From the NCBI RefSeq assembly GCF_000278135.1, contig NZ_JH725022.1:442186-506185 (forward strand): DNA of 64,000 bases. The letters are read 5' to 3'. Position 1 is the first letter of the stretch, and every line of letters begins with the position of its first letter. Below are positions 52,918 through 64,000 of this stretch, in pieces. Origin of the DNA: Candidatus Bartonella washoeensis Sb944nv (GTDB lineage Bacteria; Pseudomonadota; Alphaproteobacteria; Rhizobiales; Rhizobiaceae). A program made the translations under genes and the position numbers. The notes under the pieces were generated by a model, which was not told the origin of the DNA, did not search any database, and was given only the letters and a program-made list of their open reading frames with translations.

Positions 52918-54345
52918 TTAAACTGCAGTTTTGACAAGTTGGTCATTGATACGGTTGAGAGATTCATCGCGTCCCAATAAAACCAAAACATCAAAAACTC
53001 CTGGTGATGTTGCACGTCCTGTGAGAGCAGCCCGAAGTGGTTGGGCAACAGCTCCCAATTTTAGATCTTGTGTCTGTGCATAATATCGAAGAGTTTCATC
53101 CAACGTTTTTGCATCCCAATTGGGGCAGGCTTTTAGGATAAGATAGATACCTTCTAAGAAGGTTTGTCCATTTTGGGCTAAGATGCTTTGCGCTTTTTCA
53201 TCAAGAGGTAACGGCCGTTGCCTAAAAATGAAGGAGGCATTGTCAATGAGTTCACAGAGTGTTTTAGAACGTTCTTTTAAATGTGGTATAGCTGCTAAAA
53301 ATTGATCACGACGCTGTTGATCAAGCCTTTTAATTATTTCTAATCCACCTTCAATTTCTGGCAAAATGTTAAGAGCAGCATCAAAAAGATCTTGATCTGA
53401 ACTCATACGTATATAATGTCCATTGATGGCATCGAGTTTTTTGAAATCAAAACGAGCCGCACCTTTATTGATATCATCAATATCAAACCAAGAAATCATA
53501 TCTTCGATTGAAATTAATTCGTCATCACCATGGCTCCAACCTAGACGAACGAGGTAATTGCGCAAAGCAGCAGGAAGATATCCCATTGCCCGATAGGCAT
53601 TAACACCTAATGCGCCATGGCGTTTTGATAATTTTGCACCGTTTTCACCATGGATAAGTGGAATATGTGCCATAACAGGGATATTCCACCCCATTGCATT
53701 GAAAATAATTGTTTGACGGGCTGCATTTGTAAGGTGATCATCACCACGTATGACGTGTGTTACTCCCATATCATGATCATCAACGACAACAGCATGCATG
53801 TAGGTCGGCGAGCCATCTGAACGCAAAATAATAAAATCATCCAGATCTTTATTGGGGAAGTGAACGTCACCTTGGACTCGATCATGCACAATTGTTTCTC
53901 CATCTTGTGGAGCTTTGATACGAATAACAGGTTTGACGCCTTCAGGAGCTTCAGAAATATCACGGTTGCGCCAACGTCCATCATAACGTGGTGGACGGCC
54001 TTCTGCGCGTGCATTCTCACGCATTTCAGCTAATTCTTCAGGTGAAGCATAGCAATAGTAAGCTTTGCCGTTTTTTACCAATTGTTCAGCAACTTGCCGA
54101 TGACGTTCTGCGCGTTCGAATTGCGAAATAGGGACACCATCATAGCTAAGCCCCATCCAGTGTAAGCCATCTATAATAGCTTTTACAGCTACCTCCGTTG
54201 AGCGTTCTCGATCTGTATCTTCAATACGGAGAAGCATTTTTCCACCAGTATGTTTTGCATAAAGCCAATTAAAAAGTGCAGTACGGGCACTTCCAATATG
54301 AAGAAAGCCAGTGGGGGATGGGGCAAAACGGGTAATGACGGTCAC
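52918..54345 (-). CDS. gltX: Glutamyl-tRNA synthetase (first copy)
   Basis: Class I aminoacyl-tRNA synthetase, 475 aa. HIGH-type motif HIGS (residues 16-19) in [15 protein letters not shown], and KMSKS-type motif [11 protein letters not shown] start at 54345 with AGAGGAAG about six bases upstream. A second gltX begins at 63333, so one of the two may charge tRNA-Gln with Glu for GatCAB. Sequence alone does not say which copy is discriminating. Confidence 0.96.
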   Translation of the reverse strand: MTVITRFAPSPTGFLHIGSARTALFNWLYAKHTGGKMLLRIEDTDRERSTEVAVKAIIDGLHWMGLSYDGVPISQFERAERHRQVAEQLVKNGKAYYCYASPEELAEMRENARAEGRPPRYDGRWRNRDISEAPEGVKPVIRIKAPQDGETIVHDRVQGDVHFPNKDLDDFIILRSDGSPTYMHAVVVDDHDMGVTHVIRGDDHLTNAARQTIIFNAMGWNIPVMAHIPLIHGENGAKLSKRHGALGVNAYRAMGYLPAALRNYLVRLGWSHGDDELISIEDMISWFDIDDINKGAARFDFKKLDAINGHYIRMSSDQDLFDAALNILPEIEGGLEIIKRLDQQRRDQFLAAIPHLKERSKTLCELIDNASFIFRQRPLPLDEKAQSILAQNGQTFLEGIYLILKACPNWDAKTLDETLRYYAQTQDLKLGAVAQPLRAALTGRATSPGVFDVLVLLGRDESLNRINDQLVKTAV

Positions 54346-54455
54346 GGATATCTTCCTCTAAGTTAATTAAGACGTTATTATGGAACTTTATGGAAGGCTT
54401 ATGTTAGCATAGGTAAAAGAGTGTGCAATAGCCGCGTTGCAAGTAAAGTGGGGGG

Positions 54456-56729
54456 ATGCGGATGTTAAATAAAAATAAAGTTAAGGATGATTTATCAAGA
54501 AGGGTTTTGTTAGAAAGAAAGAAATTGGATCGGGTATGCCAAGATGCGCTCTCTACTCTTAATGGTATAAAGAATACTAGTTGTAACAAACAAAAGCTTT
54601 CTCTATTTAAGCCTTTAAAAAAAGCAATCATTTTTTGCTGGGAGTGGTTGGTAGAGTGCATAAATAGAGAAATTTCTTTAGGACTTCTTTTTTTATTAGT
54701 TTTAGTATTTTTTTCCACAGGCATTATTTGTTATTTTAATTTAGAGCGAGAGCCGAGTTGGGAGCAATTTTCTGTACTGGTGAGTATATTCCTTGGAATA
54801 TTGTACATTTTACGTTTCTATCGGGGAATATGGATTATCACTGGATTGCTGTGTTGTATTATATTAGGCGCTTTAGCTGCAAAAATAGAAACGTGGCGTA
54901 TATCTACACTAATGTTGAGCCATGATATTGTCACGACCTTAACGGGAAGGATTATTTCTATTGAGTCGATGCAAAGAGGGGGATTTCGTTTAGTTCTAGA
55001 TATTTTGAGTACAGAAAAGCCAGCATTACGCCATGGACCTCATCGTATTCGTTTATCAGCAAGACACTTGCCATATGGATTAGCGATCGGTGATGGGCTA
55101 TATGGAAGGGCAAAAATTCGTGCATTATCTGGGCCTGTGCGTCCAGGAGGTTACGATTTTAGTTTTCATAATTATTTTAAAGGAATTGGTGCACAGGGAA
55201 TTTATTTGGGAAAACCAATCAAAATATCAGTTTCACGGCCTGATACGATATTGGGTAGAGTTCTACAGAAAATTGAAAATTTACGAACGAACATGACTCA
55301 AAGAATCAGTATGGCGCTGAACGGCGAAAAAGGGAGTATTGCCGCTGCCCTCATAACAGGACAGCGAGGTGGTATTTCAAATAATGTAAATGAAGCATTA
55401 CGTATTGCTGGTTTAGCACATATTTTATCAATATCAGGGTTACATATGGCTCTGTTGAGCGGTATGGTTCTTATCAGCATCCGTAGTTTTTTAGCACTTT
55501 TTACAGTTTTCTCATCCTATTATTCTGCTAAAAAGTTCGCTGCCATTGCCGCATTAATGACTACAGCTTTTTACTTGCTGTTGTCAGGTGGGGCTGTATC
55601 AGCACAAAGAAGTTTTGTGATGATTGCTGTTATGTTGGTTGCTGTATTATGTAATCGTTCTGCTTTAACAATGCGTAATTTCGCTATTGCAGGTTTGATA
55701 ACTTTAGCTATTACTCCACATGAAATATTAGGCCCCAGCTTTCAAATGTCTTTTTCTGCCACTGCAGCTTTGATTGCTTTTTTTGATTGGTGGAGTGGGC
55801 GATTATCTTTTCGTATAAGAAAAACAACACCATTTTATGTTGGAGGTAGAATGGTTCACTTTGCTTTCTTATCGGTGATTTCAACATGCGCATCTTCGCT
55901 GGTAGCAGGTGCTTCCAGTGGAGTTTACGCTGCTTATCATTTTTCCAATATTGCACTCCTTAGCATTATCAGCAATGCTTTAGCTTTGCCTGTTATATCA
56001 ATACTCATCATACCCTTTGGATTAATAGCGGTACTCGCAATGCTTTTGGGTTTTGAATGGTTTCCTTTACAAATTATGGGTTTTGGTATTGCTCTTGTCA
56101 CAAAAATTGCTTACGCTGTAAAAGCCATTTCTCCTACTTTCAATCCCGGATTCATGCCGTTATCTGCGTTGGTTTTATTTAGTATAGGTTTGGCTGGGCT
56201 TACTTTTTGCAAAACATCCATCAGGTTCTTTTTTAGTCTGTTTATTTTAATTGGTGTTTATGCTTGCTTGGCGCACTCTCCTGTACAACTTATTATAGCA
56301 GACAATATGAGTGTTGTGGGCGTCATCAATGATAAAAAGCTCTACATTGATCGTTATCATATTTCTCAGTTTACAACATCTATATGGAAAAATTCGTTTC
56401 GCGTAAATGAGACGATCAAGCCAACGAAATACGGTCCTTCTTTTAGTGGACAGTTTGTTTGTGATGATCATATTTGTACGTCCTTATTAGAAAATGGATT
56501 AAAAGTCATTGTTTTGCACGAAAAAACAGATCAATGTGTAGAGGCAGATGTTGTAATTAAGACATTTGCAATGAGTGATCAAACATGCACAAAGAAGACG
56601 CAAATAACATTTACGCCTCAACAATTGTTATTACGAGGAAGCGTCATGATGGCCAAAAACGGAGATATCATTTGGTCTTCTAGGGGGGTCCATAGGCCAT
56701 GGAATATACACAGGCAGTATTCACAATAA
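54456..56729 (+). CDS. comEC: ComEC/Rec2-family DNA uptake channel protein
   Basis: Inner-membrane protein, 757 aa, that moves single-stranded DNA into the cytoplasm. Basic N-terminal region, membrane helices near 60-130, an OB-like DUF4131 domain (about 150-260), then the Competence domain beginning ALITGQRGGISNNVNEALRIAGLAHILSISGLHMALL with about nine helices. The C-terminal 130 residues are soluble but show no metallo-hydrolase HxHxDH motif. In Bartonella, ComEC-dependent uptake of gene transfer agent DNA has been reported. The divergent gltX starts 110 bases away. Confidence 0.92.
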   Translation: MRMLNKNKVKDDLSRRVLLERKKLDRVCQDALSTLNGIKNTSCNKQKLSLFKPLKKAIIFCWEWLVECINREISLGLLFLLVLVFFSTGIICYFNLEREPSWEQFSVLVSIFLGILYILRFYRGIWIITGLLCCIILGALAAKIETWRISTLMLSHDIVTTLTGRIISIESMQRGGFRLVLDILSTEKPALRHGPHRIRLSARHLPYGLAIGDGLYGRAKIRALSGPVRPGGYDFSFHNYFKGIGAQGIYLGKPIKISVSRPDTILGRVLQKIENLRTNMTQRISMALNGEKGSIAAALITGQRGGISNNVNEALRIAGLAHILSISGLHMALLSGMVLISIRSFLALFTVFSSYYSAKKFAAIAALMTTAFYLLLSGGAVSAQRSFVMIAVMLVAVLCNRSALTMRNFAIAGLITLAITPHEILGPSFQMSFSATAALIAFFDWWSGRLSFRIRKTTPFYVGGRMVHFAFLSVISTCASSLVAGASSGVYAAYHFSNIALLSIISNALALPVISILIIPFGLIAVLAMLLGFEWFPLQIMGFGIALVTKIAYAVKAISPTFNPGFMPLSALVLFSIGLAGLTFCKTSIRFFFSLFILIGVYACLAHSPVQLIIADNMSVVGVINDKKLYIDRYHISQFTTSIWKNSFRVNETIKPTKYGPSFSGQFVCDDHICTSLLENGLKVIVLHEKTDQCVEADVVIKTFAMSDQTCTKKTQITFTPQQLLLRGSVMMAKNGDIIWSSRGVHRPWNIHRQYSQ

Positions 56730-57118
56730 ATGCACAATTTATTGGAATCTCTTAATTGCAGGCACAAAAAGAAGAGAAAACGATAGCAACATTTTTTGCT
56801 TATACTTCATTTTCTCATAATGCAGGAGGGACATTAATTTTATCAGAACTAACCAATGTTTAACATTCTGAAAAGATAGATGATTTTTCGATATTTCCAT
56901 CGCTTATAATTTTGTAAATTGAGCATGGAATATACAAAAAATTTTTAAAAGAGCTAAAATTATTAATTATTCTGTTTTATTACTATCATATAAGTTAAAA
57001 AAATGTTCTTTCAGCCAAAAGATGGTGAATAAATTTATGATGAATTGGGGTAATAGACTACTTTTTGTTATCAATTTGTGATGAAATATCGTTAATTCGT
57101 AAAAGGGCAATGTGATTC
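56730..57118. other. Intergenic, 389 bases, no gene recognised
   Basis: AT-rich gap between comEC and rpiA. In several Rhizobiales lexA lies beside comEC; I found no readable piece of LexA here. No RNA gene or repeat seen. Confidence 0.45.
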
Positions 57119-57823
57119 ATGGATGTTCAGCAGTTAAAAAAAATGGCGGCCACTAAAGCACTTGAGTTTGTTCGAGATGATATGAGACTTGGTATAGGAA
57201 CTGGTTCTACAGCAAATGAATTTATTCGCCTTCTTGGTGAACGTGTTGCGAATGGTTTGCGGGTGACAGGTGTCGCTACTTCACAGTATTCTGAACAGCT
57301 TTGCCATAAGTTTGGGGTACCTATTGCTACTTTAGAGCAAATGCCTGAGCTTGATCTTACTATTGATGGCGCGGATGAAATTGGTCCAAAATTGACTCTC
57401 ATTAAAGGCGGAGGTGGAGCATTATTACGTGAAAAAATTGTAGCGACTGCATCTCGTACGATGCTTGTTATCGCGGATGAAACAAAGATAGTAAAAACGC
57501 TTGGTGCTTTTGCCTTGCCAATTGAAGTGAATCCGTTTGGTTTGCATGCTACACGCAGAGCCATCGAGAAAGCAGCTGAGGGGTTAGGGCTTTCTGGGGA
57601 AATCACATTACGAATGAATGGAGAGAATCCTTTTGAAACAGATGGTGGTCATTTTATTCTTGATGCATCTTGGGGGCGCATTTTGCAGCCAAAATTATTA
57701 TCGGATGCGCTTCTTGCAATTCCTGGGGTTGTCGAGCATGGTCTCTTCTTAGGATTGGCTTCGCGTGCAATCGTGGCGATGGCAAATGGTCCAATAAAAG
57801 TTTTAGAAACGTTTGATTTTTAA
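57119..57823 (+). CDS. rpiA: Ribose-5-phosphate isomerase A
   Basis: Interconverts ribulose 5-phosphate and ribose 5-phosphate in the pentose phosphate pathway. 234 aa. Blocks: [44 protein letters not shown] (phosphate binding and the catalytic Asp/Lys/Glu), and the C-terminal [13 protein letters not shown]. The ATG at 57119 lacks a strong ribosome site but fits the family start. Confidence 0.97.
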   Translation: MDVQQLKKMAATKALEFVRDDMRLGIGTGSTANEFIRLLGERVANGLRVTGVATSQYSEQLCHKFGVPIATLEQMPELDLTIDGADEIGPKLTLIKGGGGALLREKIVATASRTMLVIADETKIVKTLGAFALPIEVNPFGLHATRRAIEKAAEGLGLSGEITLRMNGENPFETDGGHFILDASWGRILQPKLLSDALLAIPGVVEHGLFLGLASRAIVAMANGPIKVLETFDF

Positions 57824-57930
57824 AGAAGATAGTTTACATGTCACTATATTAGCACAATAAAAGGGGACGTTGAAAGTTTTGGATAGAATAGCAAATTTGA
57901 ATTATAATTAATTATCGGGGTAATCATTAA

Positions 57931-58488
57931 ATGAAAAAAATATTTTCTTTTCGGCGTGTTATAGCATATTTGGGTGCAGTTGCCATTTTGGTTGTGAATA
58001 TTGGAATAGTGCAGGCGCAAGGTGTGAGCAATCAGCATTTAATTTCAGCGAGAAAGGCTATCAATGCTATTCATGCAACGGATCAATTTGATAGCTTTTT
58101 ACCGACAGCTGCACGTGATCTCAAAAATGAACTCATAGGTGACGACCCCAATTTGGCAACGGCTATTTCTGAGATTGTTGATAAGCAAGCGCTTGCTTTG
58201 GTTAAACGGCGTTCTGATTTAGAAAAAGAAATTGCTCAGGTATATGCAAAATATTTTACTCAGGAAGAGCTTGATGCAATCACGGCATTTTATAATTCCG
58301 ATACCGGTAAAAAGTTTTTGACAGAAGTTCCGAGTATTGCGCGTGATGCTTATTCTACATTTGATTCATGGCGTTCTACTATTATGCAGGATCTTGTAAA
58401 AAATGTGAAGAAAGAGATGTCTGAAACACTTAATCTGGAAAATTCTATTACGCCTACGAAATCTGGTTCTTCAAAAAAATCCAAATAG
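57931..58488 (+). CDS. DUF2059 protein, exported
   Basis: 185 aa with a signal peptide (residues 1-30, ending VQA-Q). The mature part has the DUF2059 pattern, including IAQVYAKYFTQEELDAITAFYNSDTGKKF, predicted all-helical. The C-terminal tail is rich in Ser and Lys. Function unknown. The rpiA-DUF2059-gor order is conserved in Rhizobiales. Confidence 0.92.
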   Translation: MKKIFSFRRVIAYLGAVAILVVNIGIVQAQGVSNQHLISARKAINAIHATDQFDSFLPTAARDLKNELIGDDPNLATAISEIVDKQALALVKRRSDLEKEIAQVYAKYFTQEELDAITAFYNSDTGKKFLTEVPSIARDAYSTFDSWRSTIMQDLVKNVKKEMSETLNLENSITPTKSGSSKKSK

Positions 58489-58687
58489 CTTGATTGATAT
58501 CATTACAATAATGAATGGTTCCTTTTTTATTTTTTTAAATGGTGGTTTCCCAGCTGTTTTTAATAAAAGGAGGTCTTTTTTAAGATATTGTTTTATATAA
58601 GAAAATGATACTCAAAAATAAAAAGAACTTATCATTTGATAATAAAACAAGAACCTTTTGTTATAGATGCGTAAGAAGGAATATTGT

Positions 58688-60079
58688 GTGGAATCTTTTG
58701 ACTTTGATTTATTTGTTATTGGAAGCGGTTCTGGTGGGGTGCGCGCTGCGCGCCTTGCTGGAGAACTTGGTAAGCGTGTTGCTATAGCAGAAGAATATCG
58801 TATAGGGGGGACTTGTGTCATTCGCGGTTGTGTTCCCAAAAAATTATATGTTTATGCGTCACAATATGCACAAGAGTTCAGGAAAAGCATTGGTTTTGGA
58901 TGGAAATACGCTGATCCAATTTTTAGCTGGGAAAAATTGGTTATGGCTAAAAATAACGAAATATTAAGATTAGAGGAGCTTTATCGCAAGGGATTGGAAA
59001 ATAATAATGTTCATATTTATGAAAGTCGTGCTGTTTTCGTGGATGATCATACATTAGAGCTTTCTGTGACAGGTGAGCAGGTAAGAGCAGAAAAAATTCT
59101 GATCGCGACGGGAGCAAAAATTGCTCCAAATACTTCAATAAAAGGCAGCGATTTATGTCTTACTTCTAATGAAATTTTTGATCTTGAAAAACTACCAAGA
59201 TCAATAGTCATTGTTGGTGGTGGATATATTGGGGTTGAATTTGCTAATATTTTTCATGGATTAGGTGTAAAAACGACGCTCCTTCATCGGGGTGATTTAA
59301 TCCTTCGTAATTTTGATTATGATTTGCGACAGTTACTTAGTGATGCAATGATTGAGAAGGGGATTTCTATTATTTATGGGGCAACAGTCTCTCAAGTTCA
59401 GTCTACAGGAAATTGTTATGATGTTGTTTTATCAAGTGGGCAAACAATCAATGTTGATCAAGTTATGTTGGCCACGGGACGTGTACCAAACACAACAGGC
59501 TTAGGGCTTGAGCGAGCAGGCGTTAAATTGAATGAATGTGGTGCAGTTGTTGTTGATGACAAGATGACAACAAATGTACCCCATATTTGGGCAGTTGGTG
59601 ATGTAACGGGCCATGTTCAATTGACCCCTGTTGCGATCCATGATGCAATGTGTTTCGTTAAGACTGCGTTTGAGAATATTCCCACCACGCCTGATTATGA
59701 TTTAATTACGACAGCTGTTTTTTCTCAGCCGGAGATTGGGACAGTTGGTCTTTCAGAAGAAGAAGCGGTACGTCGTTATAAGCGTGTTGAAATTTATCGT
59801 ACAGTTTTCCGTCCTATGCGCAATGTTCTTTCCGGTAGTTCAGAAAAAATGTTTATGAAGCTTATCGTTGATGGTGAAAGTCGTATTGTTGTGGGGGCCC
59901 ATATTTTGGGAGAAAACGCTGGTGAGATGGCACAGCTTATTGGGATATCTCTTAAGGGGAAGCTAACCAAAGATGTTTTTGATCAAACGATGGCTGTGCA
60001 TCCAACGATGGCAGAAGAACTGGTAACGATGTATAAACCAAGTTATGTATATGAAAATGGGAAAAAAGTAGAAATGTGA
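58688..60079 (+). CDS. gor: Glutathione-disulfide reductase
   Basis: FAD enzyme that keeps glutathione reduced using NADPH. 463 aa from the GTG at 58688, where AAGAAGGA lies seven bases upstream and the protein begins (M)[16 protein letters not shown]; an ATG at 58667 is possible. Redox pair Cys43 and Cys48 in [18 protein letters not shown]-binding [14 protein letters not shown]-terminal active-site block HPTMAEELV with the His-Glu pair. Confidence 0.95.
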   Translation: MESFDFDLFVIGSGSGGVRAARLAGELGKRVAIAEEYRIGGTCVIRGCVPKKLYVYASQYAQEFRKSIGFGWKYADPIFSWEKLVMAKNNEILRLEELYRKGLENNNVHIYESRAVFVDDHTLELSVTGEQVRAEKILIATGAKIAPNTSIKGSDLCLTSNEIFDLEKLPRSIVIVGGGYIGVEFANIFHGLGVKTTLLHRGDLILRNFDYDLRQLLSDAMIEKGISIIYGATVSQVQSTGNCYDVVLSSGQTINVDQVMLATGRVPNTTGLGLERAGVKLNECGAVVVDDKMTTNVPHIWAVGDVTGHVQLTPVAIHDAMCFVKTAFENIPTTPDYDLITTAVFSQPEIGTVGLSEEEAVRRYKRVEIYRTVFRPMRNVLSGSSEKMFMKLIVDGESRIVVGAHILGENAGEMAQLIGISLKGKLTKDVFDQTMAVHPTMAEELVTMYKPSYVYENGKKVEM

Positions 60080-60153
60080 ACAGTGGTTACTGTAAACAGC
60101 AAAGCTTTATTTATAAAATAAGCTGTGAGCTTTTAACCTCTAGAGAGATTGCA

Positions 60154-61533
60154 ATGATAAAAGAATGGACGCCGAGCTCTTGGAGAGCAAGGCCAATTAA
60201 ACAAGTTCCGAATTATCCTGATAAATCTGTGGTAGCGGATGTTGAACGAAAGTTGCGCAGCTATCCTCCTTTGGTTTTTGCTGGTGAGGCAAGGGCTTTA
60301 AAAAATGAATTAGCAGCAGTTGCGAAAGGCCAAGCTTTTTTATTACAAGGTGGAGATTGTGCAGAAAGCTTTGCAGAACATGAAGCTGATAACATCCGTG
60401 ATTTTTTTCGTGTATTTTTGCAAATGGCAATTGTTTTAACTTTTGGGAGTTTTAAGCCAGTTGTTAAAATCGGTCGTATTGCTGGTCAGTTTGCAAAGCC
60501 GCGCTCGAGTGATATGGAAAGCAAAGAAGGGATTGAACTTCCTGCTTACAGAGGGGATATTATTAATGGCATTGAGTTTGGGGTGAATTCTCGTATTCCT
60601 GATCCGCAACGAATGTCTATGGCTTATCGCCAATCTGCGGCAACACTTAATCTTTTGCGTGCTTTTTCACAAGGGGGGTATGCCGATTTAGAAAATGTTC
60701 ATACCTGGATGTTGAGTTTCGTTTCTAACAGTCCGCAGGGCGAGCGTTATGAGTTATTGGCAGAACGTATTTCTGAAGCGATTGATTTTATGCGCTCCAT
60801 AGGGATTACCTCAAAAACGAATTCTTCATTACGTGAAACATCTTTTTATACGAGTCATGAAGCGCTGTTGCTTGGCTATGAAGAGGCTTTAACGCGGATT
60901 GATTCGACTTCTGGAGATTGGTATGCAACGTCTGGTCATATGTTGTGGATTGGTGATCGTACACGTCAGATTGATCATGCACACGTTGAATATTGTCGCG
61001 GTATTAAAAATCCCATTGGGTTGAAGTGTGGTCCTTCTATTGAACCTGATGAGCTTTTGAGATTGATTGCTATTTTAAACCCTGAAAACGAGGAGGGGCG
61101 GCTGACTCTCATTACACGTTTTGGGTATGATAAAATTGAAAATTATCTTCCTAAATTGATCCGTGCAGTTGAGCGGGAGAAACATAAGGTTATATGGTCG
61201 TGTGATCCAATGCATGGCAATACAGTGACTGTAAATGGCTATAAGACCCGTCCCTTTGATTATGTCTTAAAAGAAGTACAAAAGTTTTTTTCAGTGCATC
61301 ATGGTGAAGGAACCTATCCAGGGGGCATTCATATTGAAATGACTGGTCGTGATGTAACAGAATGTACAGGTGGTGCACATGCTATTTCTGTAGAAGATTT
61401 GTCTGATCGCTATCACACGCACTGTGATCCACGATTAAATGCAGATCAAGCTTTGGAATTAGCCTTTCTTGTTGCTGAACTTCTTAAAAAAAATCGTGAT
61501 ACTGATTCATTAGCACTTGCTGCGAATGGTTAG
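60154..61533 (+). CDS. Class II 3-deoxy-7-phosphoheptulonate synthase
   Basis: First step of the shikimate pathway: condenses PEP and erythrose 4-phosphate. Class II (plant-type) enzyme, 459 aa from the ATG at 60154 ([19 protein letters not shown] start); the open frame reaches back to 60076, overlapping gor. Blocks: [45 protein letters not shown], and [13 protein letters not shown]. The metal-binding Cys, His, Glu and Asp residues of the class appear in these blocks and in [15 protein letters not shown]. Confidence 0.95.
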   Translation: MIKEWTPSSWRARPIKQVPNYPDKSVVADVERKLRSYPPLVFAGEARALKNELAAVAKGQAFLLQGGDCAESFAEHEADNIRDFFRVFLQMAIVLTFGSFKPVVKIGRIAGQFAKPRSSDMESKEGIELPAYRGDIINGIEFGVNSRIPDPQRMSMAYRQSAATLNLLRAFSQGGYADLENVHTWMLSFVSNSPQGERYELLAERISEAIDFMRSIGITSKTNSSLRETSFYTSHEALLLGYEEALTRIDSTSGDWYATSGHMLWIGDRTRQIDHAHVEYCRGIKNPIGLKCGPSIEPDELLRLIAILNPENEEGRLTLITRFGYDKIENYLPKLIRAVEREKHKVIWSCDPMHGNTVTVNGYKTRPFDYVLKEVQKFFSVHHGEGTYPGGIHIEMTGRDVTECTGGAHAISVEDLSDRYHTHCDPRLNADQALELAFLVAELLKKNRDTDSLALAANG

Positions 61534-61645
61534 ATAAAAAGTTACATCACATTTTTTATTTTAGATGTTTATGAGGGGAGAGTTTTTTTTGAAAAAAGAA
61601 TATTTTTGATGATTAAAACAGAGTTGTGGTTGCTCAACTGATGAA

Positions 61646-63322
61646 ATGATACCAAGGCTTATGAAAAATGATTTTCGGGTAGCAGTAGCCCAATTAAATC
61701 CTGTAGTCGGTGATATTGACGGGAATTTTTCTCTTGCGGTAATGGCATATCGGGAGGCTAAAGAAAAGGGAGCTGACCTTGTTTTATTCACGGAGCTTTT
61801 TATCAGTGCTTATCCACCGGAAGATCTCGTTCTTAAACCTGCTTTTATAAAAGCATGTGAAGATGCAGTTAAGGAATTAGCAAAGATAACAGCAGGGGGG
61901 ATCGGAATCGTAATTGGTCTTCCTTTAAGGCGTGATGGTAACGTTTATAATGGTGTCATGCTTCTTGATGAAGGACGGATAATTGCGGAGAGCTTGAAAT
62001 TTGACTTGCCTAATTATGCAGAGTTTGACGAAAAACGCTTATTTTCTTCGGGTTCACGCCCCGAGCCTATTGTCTATCATGGGGTAAGACTTGGAATAGT
62101 GATTTGTGAGGATATTTGGAATAATCACTCACTCTGTGCAGAGCTTTGCAATAAAGGGGCTGAAATTATTCTCGTTCTTAATGGATCTCCCTATTGTCGC
62201 AATAAAACACTAAAACGTATAGAAGTTGTGCGTGCGCAAGCTCTTCAATCTGGTCTGCCAATTATTTATGCTAATCAAATTGGTGGTCAAGATGAGCTCG
62301 TTTTTGATGGTGGGTCTTTTGCGTTGAATGGACAAGGCAAAATAGTGTTTCAAATGAAACATTTTGAAAGCCATATCGCTTTGAGCCATTGGCAACGAAA
62401 AACGACAGGATGGCAATGTATTTCTGGTCCAAATGAAAATCTTCTCAATGGGTTAGCCGCAGATTATCAAGCTTGTGTTTTAGGTTTGAGAGATTATGTC
62501 AATAAAAACCGCTTTAAGGATGTTATCCTTGGTCTTTCAGGAGGAATTGATTCAGCAATTTGTACGGCAATGGCTGTAGATGCTTTTGGCTCTGAGAGGG
62601 TTCGTACCATCATGATGCCTTATCATTATACTTCGCAAGAATCATTGAAAGATGCTAAAGATTGCGCGTGTCTTTTAAGATGTCATTATGAAATAATACC
62701 GATTATGCAACCTGTTGAGGCTTTTTTGAATACAATGGCGCCTGTTTTTTCAAACTTGCCATCTGATGTTACAGAAGAAAATCTTCAAAGTCGTGTACGC
62801 GGAACTATTTTAATGGCTCTTTCAAATAAATTTGGTTCAATGTTAGTGACAACAGGCAATAAGTCCGAAATAGCTGTGGGATATGCAACACTTTATGGTG
62901 ATATGAACGGAGGGTTTAATCCTATTAAGGATATTTATAAAATGCAGGTCTACGCATTAGCTGAGTGGCGCAATAAAAATCACTTGCAAAATTTTGAGGG
63001 ACCGGAAGGGATTGTCATTCCACCAAATATTATAACAAAAGCACCTTCTGCAGAGCTTCGAGAAAATCAAAAAGATGCAGATTCTCTTCCTCCTTATCCT
63101 ATCTTAGATGATATTTTGCAATCTTTTGTAGAAAATGACATGAGTGTTTGTGATATTGTTAAGCGTGGGCATTTAAAGGAAACAGTTGAGAAAATTGAAC
63201 ACCTTCTTTATGGTGCAGAATACAAAAGACGACAATCCGCACCCGGCGTAAAAATCAGTTATAAAAATTTCGGGCGTGATCGTCGTTATCCTATTGTCAA
63301 TCGTTTTCGCGATAAAAATTGA
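61646..63322 (+). CDS. nadE: Glutamine-dependent NAD+ synthetase
   Basis: Last step of NAD synthesis, with its own glutaminase. 558 aa: N-terminal nitrilase-like domain with the Glu (VLFTELFI), Lys ([16 protein letters not shown]) and Cys (VICEDIW) triad; C-terminal synthetase domain with the ATP loop [10 protein letters not shown] and [24 protein letters not shown]. An ATG at 61661 (preceded by AAGG) is a likely alternative start. gltX2 begins ten bases after its stop. Confidence 0.96.
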   Translation: MIPRLMKNDFRVAVAQLNPVVGDIDGNFSLAVMAYREAKEKGADLVLFTELFISAYPPEDLVLKPAFIKACEDAVKELAKITAGGIGIVIGLPLRRDGNVYNGVMLLDEGRIIAESLKFDLPNYAEFDEKRLFSSGSRPEPIVYHGVRLGIVICEDIWNNHSLCAELCNKGAEIILVLNGSPYCRNKTLKRIEVVRAQALQSGLPIIYANQIGGQDELVFDGGSFALNGQGKIVFQMKHFESHIALSHWQRKTTGWQCISGPNENLLNGLAADYQACVLGLRDYVNKNRFKDVILGLSGGIDSAICTAMAVDAFGSERVRTIMMPYHYTSQESLKDAKDCACLLRCHYEIIPIMQPVEAFLNTMAPVFSNLPSDVTEENLQSRVRGTILMALSNKFGSMLVTTGNKSEIAVGYATLYGDMNGGFNPIKDIYKMQVYALAEWRNKNHLQNFEGPEGIVIPPNIITKAPSAELRENQKDADSLPPYPILDDILQSFVENDMSVCDIVKRGHLKETVEKIEHLLYGAEYKRRQSAPGVKISYKNFGRDRRYPIVNRFRDKN

Positions 63323-63332
63323 GCATTATTTT

Positions 63333-64000
63333 ATGATAAAAGTTCGTTTTGCCCCTTCTCCAACAGGTTATATTCACATTGGTAATATTCGTATTGCTCT
63401 GTTCAATTGGCTTTATGCGCAAGCGCATAATGGAGCATTTATTTTGCGCTATGATGATACAGATGTTGAACGTTCTAAACAAGAATATATTGATGCTATC
63501 GTGGTTGATCTTGAATGGCTTGGTATTCAACCAAATGAAGTTTATTATCAATCTAAGCGATTTAGTCGATATGATGAAGTTGCTGAAATTCTCAAACAAC
63601 GTGGTCTTCTTTATCCCTGTTATGAAACAGCAGAAGAATTAGAACGGCGTCGTAAAATCCAGCTTTCACGCAAATTGCCTCCTGTTTATGACCGCACTGC
63701 ATTAAAATTGACAGCAGAAGAGAAAAAAAACTTTGAATCACAAGGTCGTAAACCTCATTGGCGCTTTCTTCTTCCTAATTTTAAAGATAACCCTTTGCAA
63801 ACACAGCGAACAGAAGTTTGTTGGAATGATGCGGTAAAGGGAAAGCAGACGATTGATTTAGCTTCTCTTTCAGATCCTGTTTTAATTCGTGAAGATGGAA
63901 GCTATCTTTATACGTTGCCCTCTGTCGTTGATGATATAGACATGGCTGTCACACACATTATTCGTGGCGATGACCACATCACCAATACAGGTGCTCAAAT
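63333..64000 (+). CDS. gltX: Glutamyl-tRNA synthetase, second copy (3' end cut by window)
   Basis: The frame from the ATG at 63333 is open to the window end (222 codons). HIGH-type motif HIGN (residues 15-18) in [22 protein letters not shown], then FILRYDDTD and the [18 protein letters not shown] block typical of GluRS. It is clearly a paralogue of the gltX at 52918 rather than a near copy. The C-terminal anticodon-binding part is outside the window. May be the tRNA-Gln-charging enzyme. Confidence 0.93.
   Translation, partial: MIKVRFAPSPTGYIHIGNIRIALFNWLYAQAHNGAFILRYDDTDVERSKQEYIDAIVVDLEWLGIQPNEVYYQSKRFSRYDEVAEILKQRGLLYPCYETAEELERRRKIQLSRKLPPVYDRTALKLTAEEKKNFESQGRKPHWRFLLPNFKDNPLQTQRTEVCWNDAVKGKQTIDLASLSDPVLIREDGSYLYTLPSVVDDIDMAVTHIIRGDDHITNTGAQ

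Overview
The window is a chromosomal stretch of an AT-rich alphaproteobacterium, almost certainly a Bartonella species. Three things point there: a lone NDUFA12-type complex I gene and an eipB (DUF1849) gene, both typical of Rhizobiales; Rhizobiales gene order in several operons (pyrH-frr-cdsA-rseP-bamA-lpxD-fabZ-lpxA-lpxI-lpxB and gltA-gltX-comEC); and a citrate synthase gene containing the conserved sites used for Bartonella gltA typing. I cannot name the species. No phage, transposase, integrase, CRISPR array or plasmid function is visible; nearly everything is core housekeeping.

Layout. 1-8 kb: trmFO (partial, minus strand), tRNA-Leu, tig, gatB, an NDUFA12-like complex I subunit, a DUF2155 protein, a rhomboid protease, and rlmB on the opposite strand. 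8-22 kb: the classical tRNA-Tyr/tRNA-Gly/tuf/tRNA-Trp/secE/nusG/rplK/rplA/rplJ/rplL/rpoB/rpoC cluster with an L10-type leader before rplJ. It ends in a clear intrinsic terminator, and the rpsL-rpsG-fusA genes that often follow rpoC are absent. 22-33 kb: scattered single genes separated by long AT-rich gaps: a MerR regulator, a nitroreductase, sdaA, a D-Ala-D-Ala carboxypeptidase with SPOR domain plus a small unknown gene, clpS-clpA, a HIT protein, a RidA protein and eipB. 33-46 kb: rpsB-tsf-pyrH-frr and the envelope/lipid A operon cdsA-rseP-bamA-lpxD-fabZ-lpxA-lpxI-lpxB. 46-51 kb: a minus-strand polar amino acid ABC importer with a tandemly duplicated binding protein, sitting between lpxB and gltA. 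51-64 kb: gltA, gltX, comEC, rpiA, a DUF2059 protein, gor, class II DAHP synthase, glutamine-dependent nadE and the start of a second glutamyl-tRNA synthetase gene.

Most notable: the slot between frr and cdsA, where uppS (undecaprenyl diphosphate synthase, normally essential) belongs, holds about 600 bases of decayed uppS. Fragments in at least two reading frames still match UppS block by block up to the C-terminal segment, but stops and frameshifts interrupt them. Also of interest are an intrinsic-terminator hairpin with possible alternative pairings in the rpsB leader, the recent-looking duplication of the amino acid binding protein gene, and two GluRS genes together with gatB, consistent with tRNA-Gln charging by transamidation.

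Many gene starts were moved inward from the longest reading frame because a better-placed Shine-Dalgarno sequence or the usual family N-terminus supports it; several use GTG or TTG.
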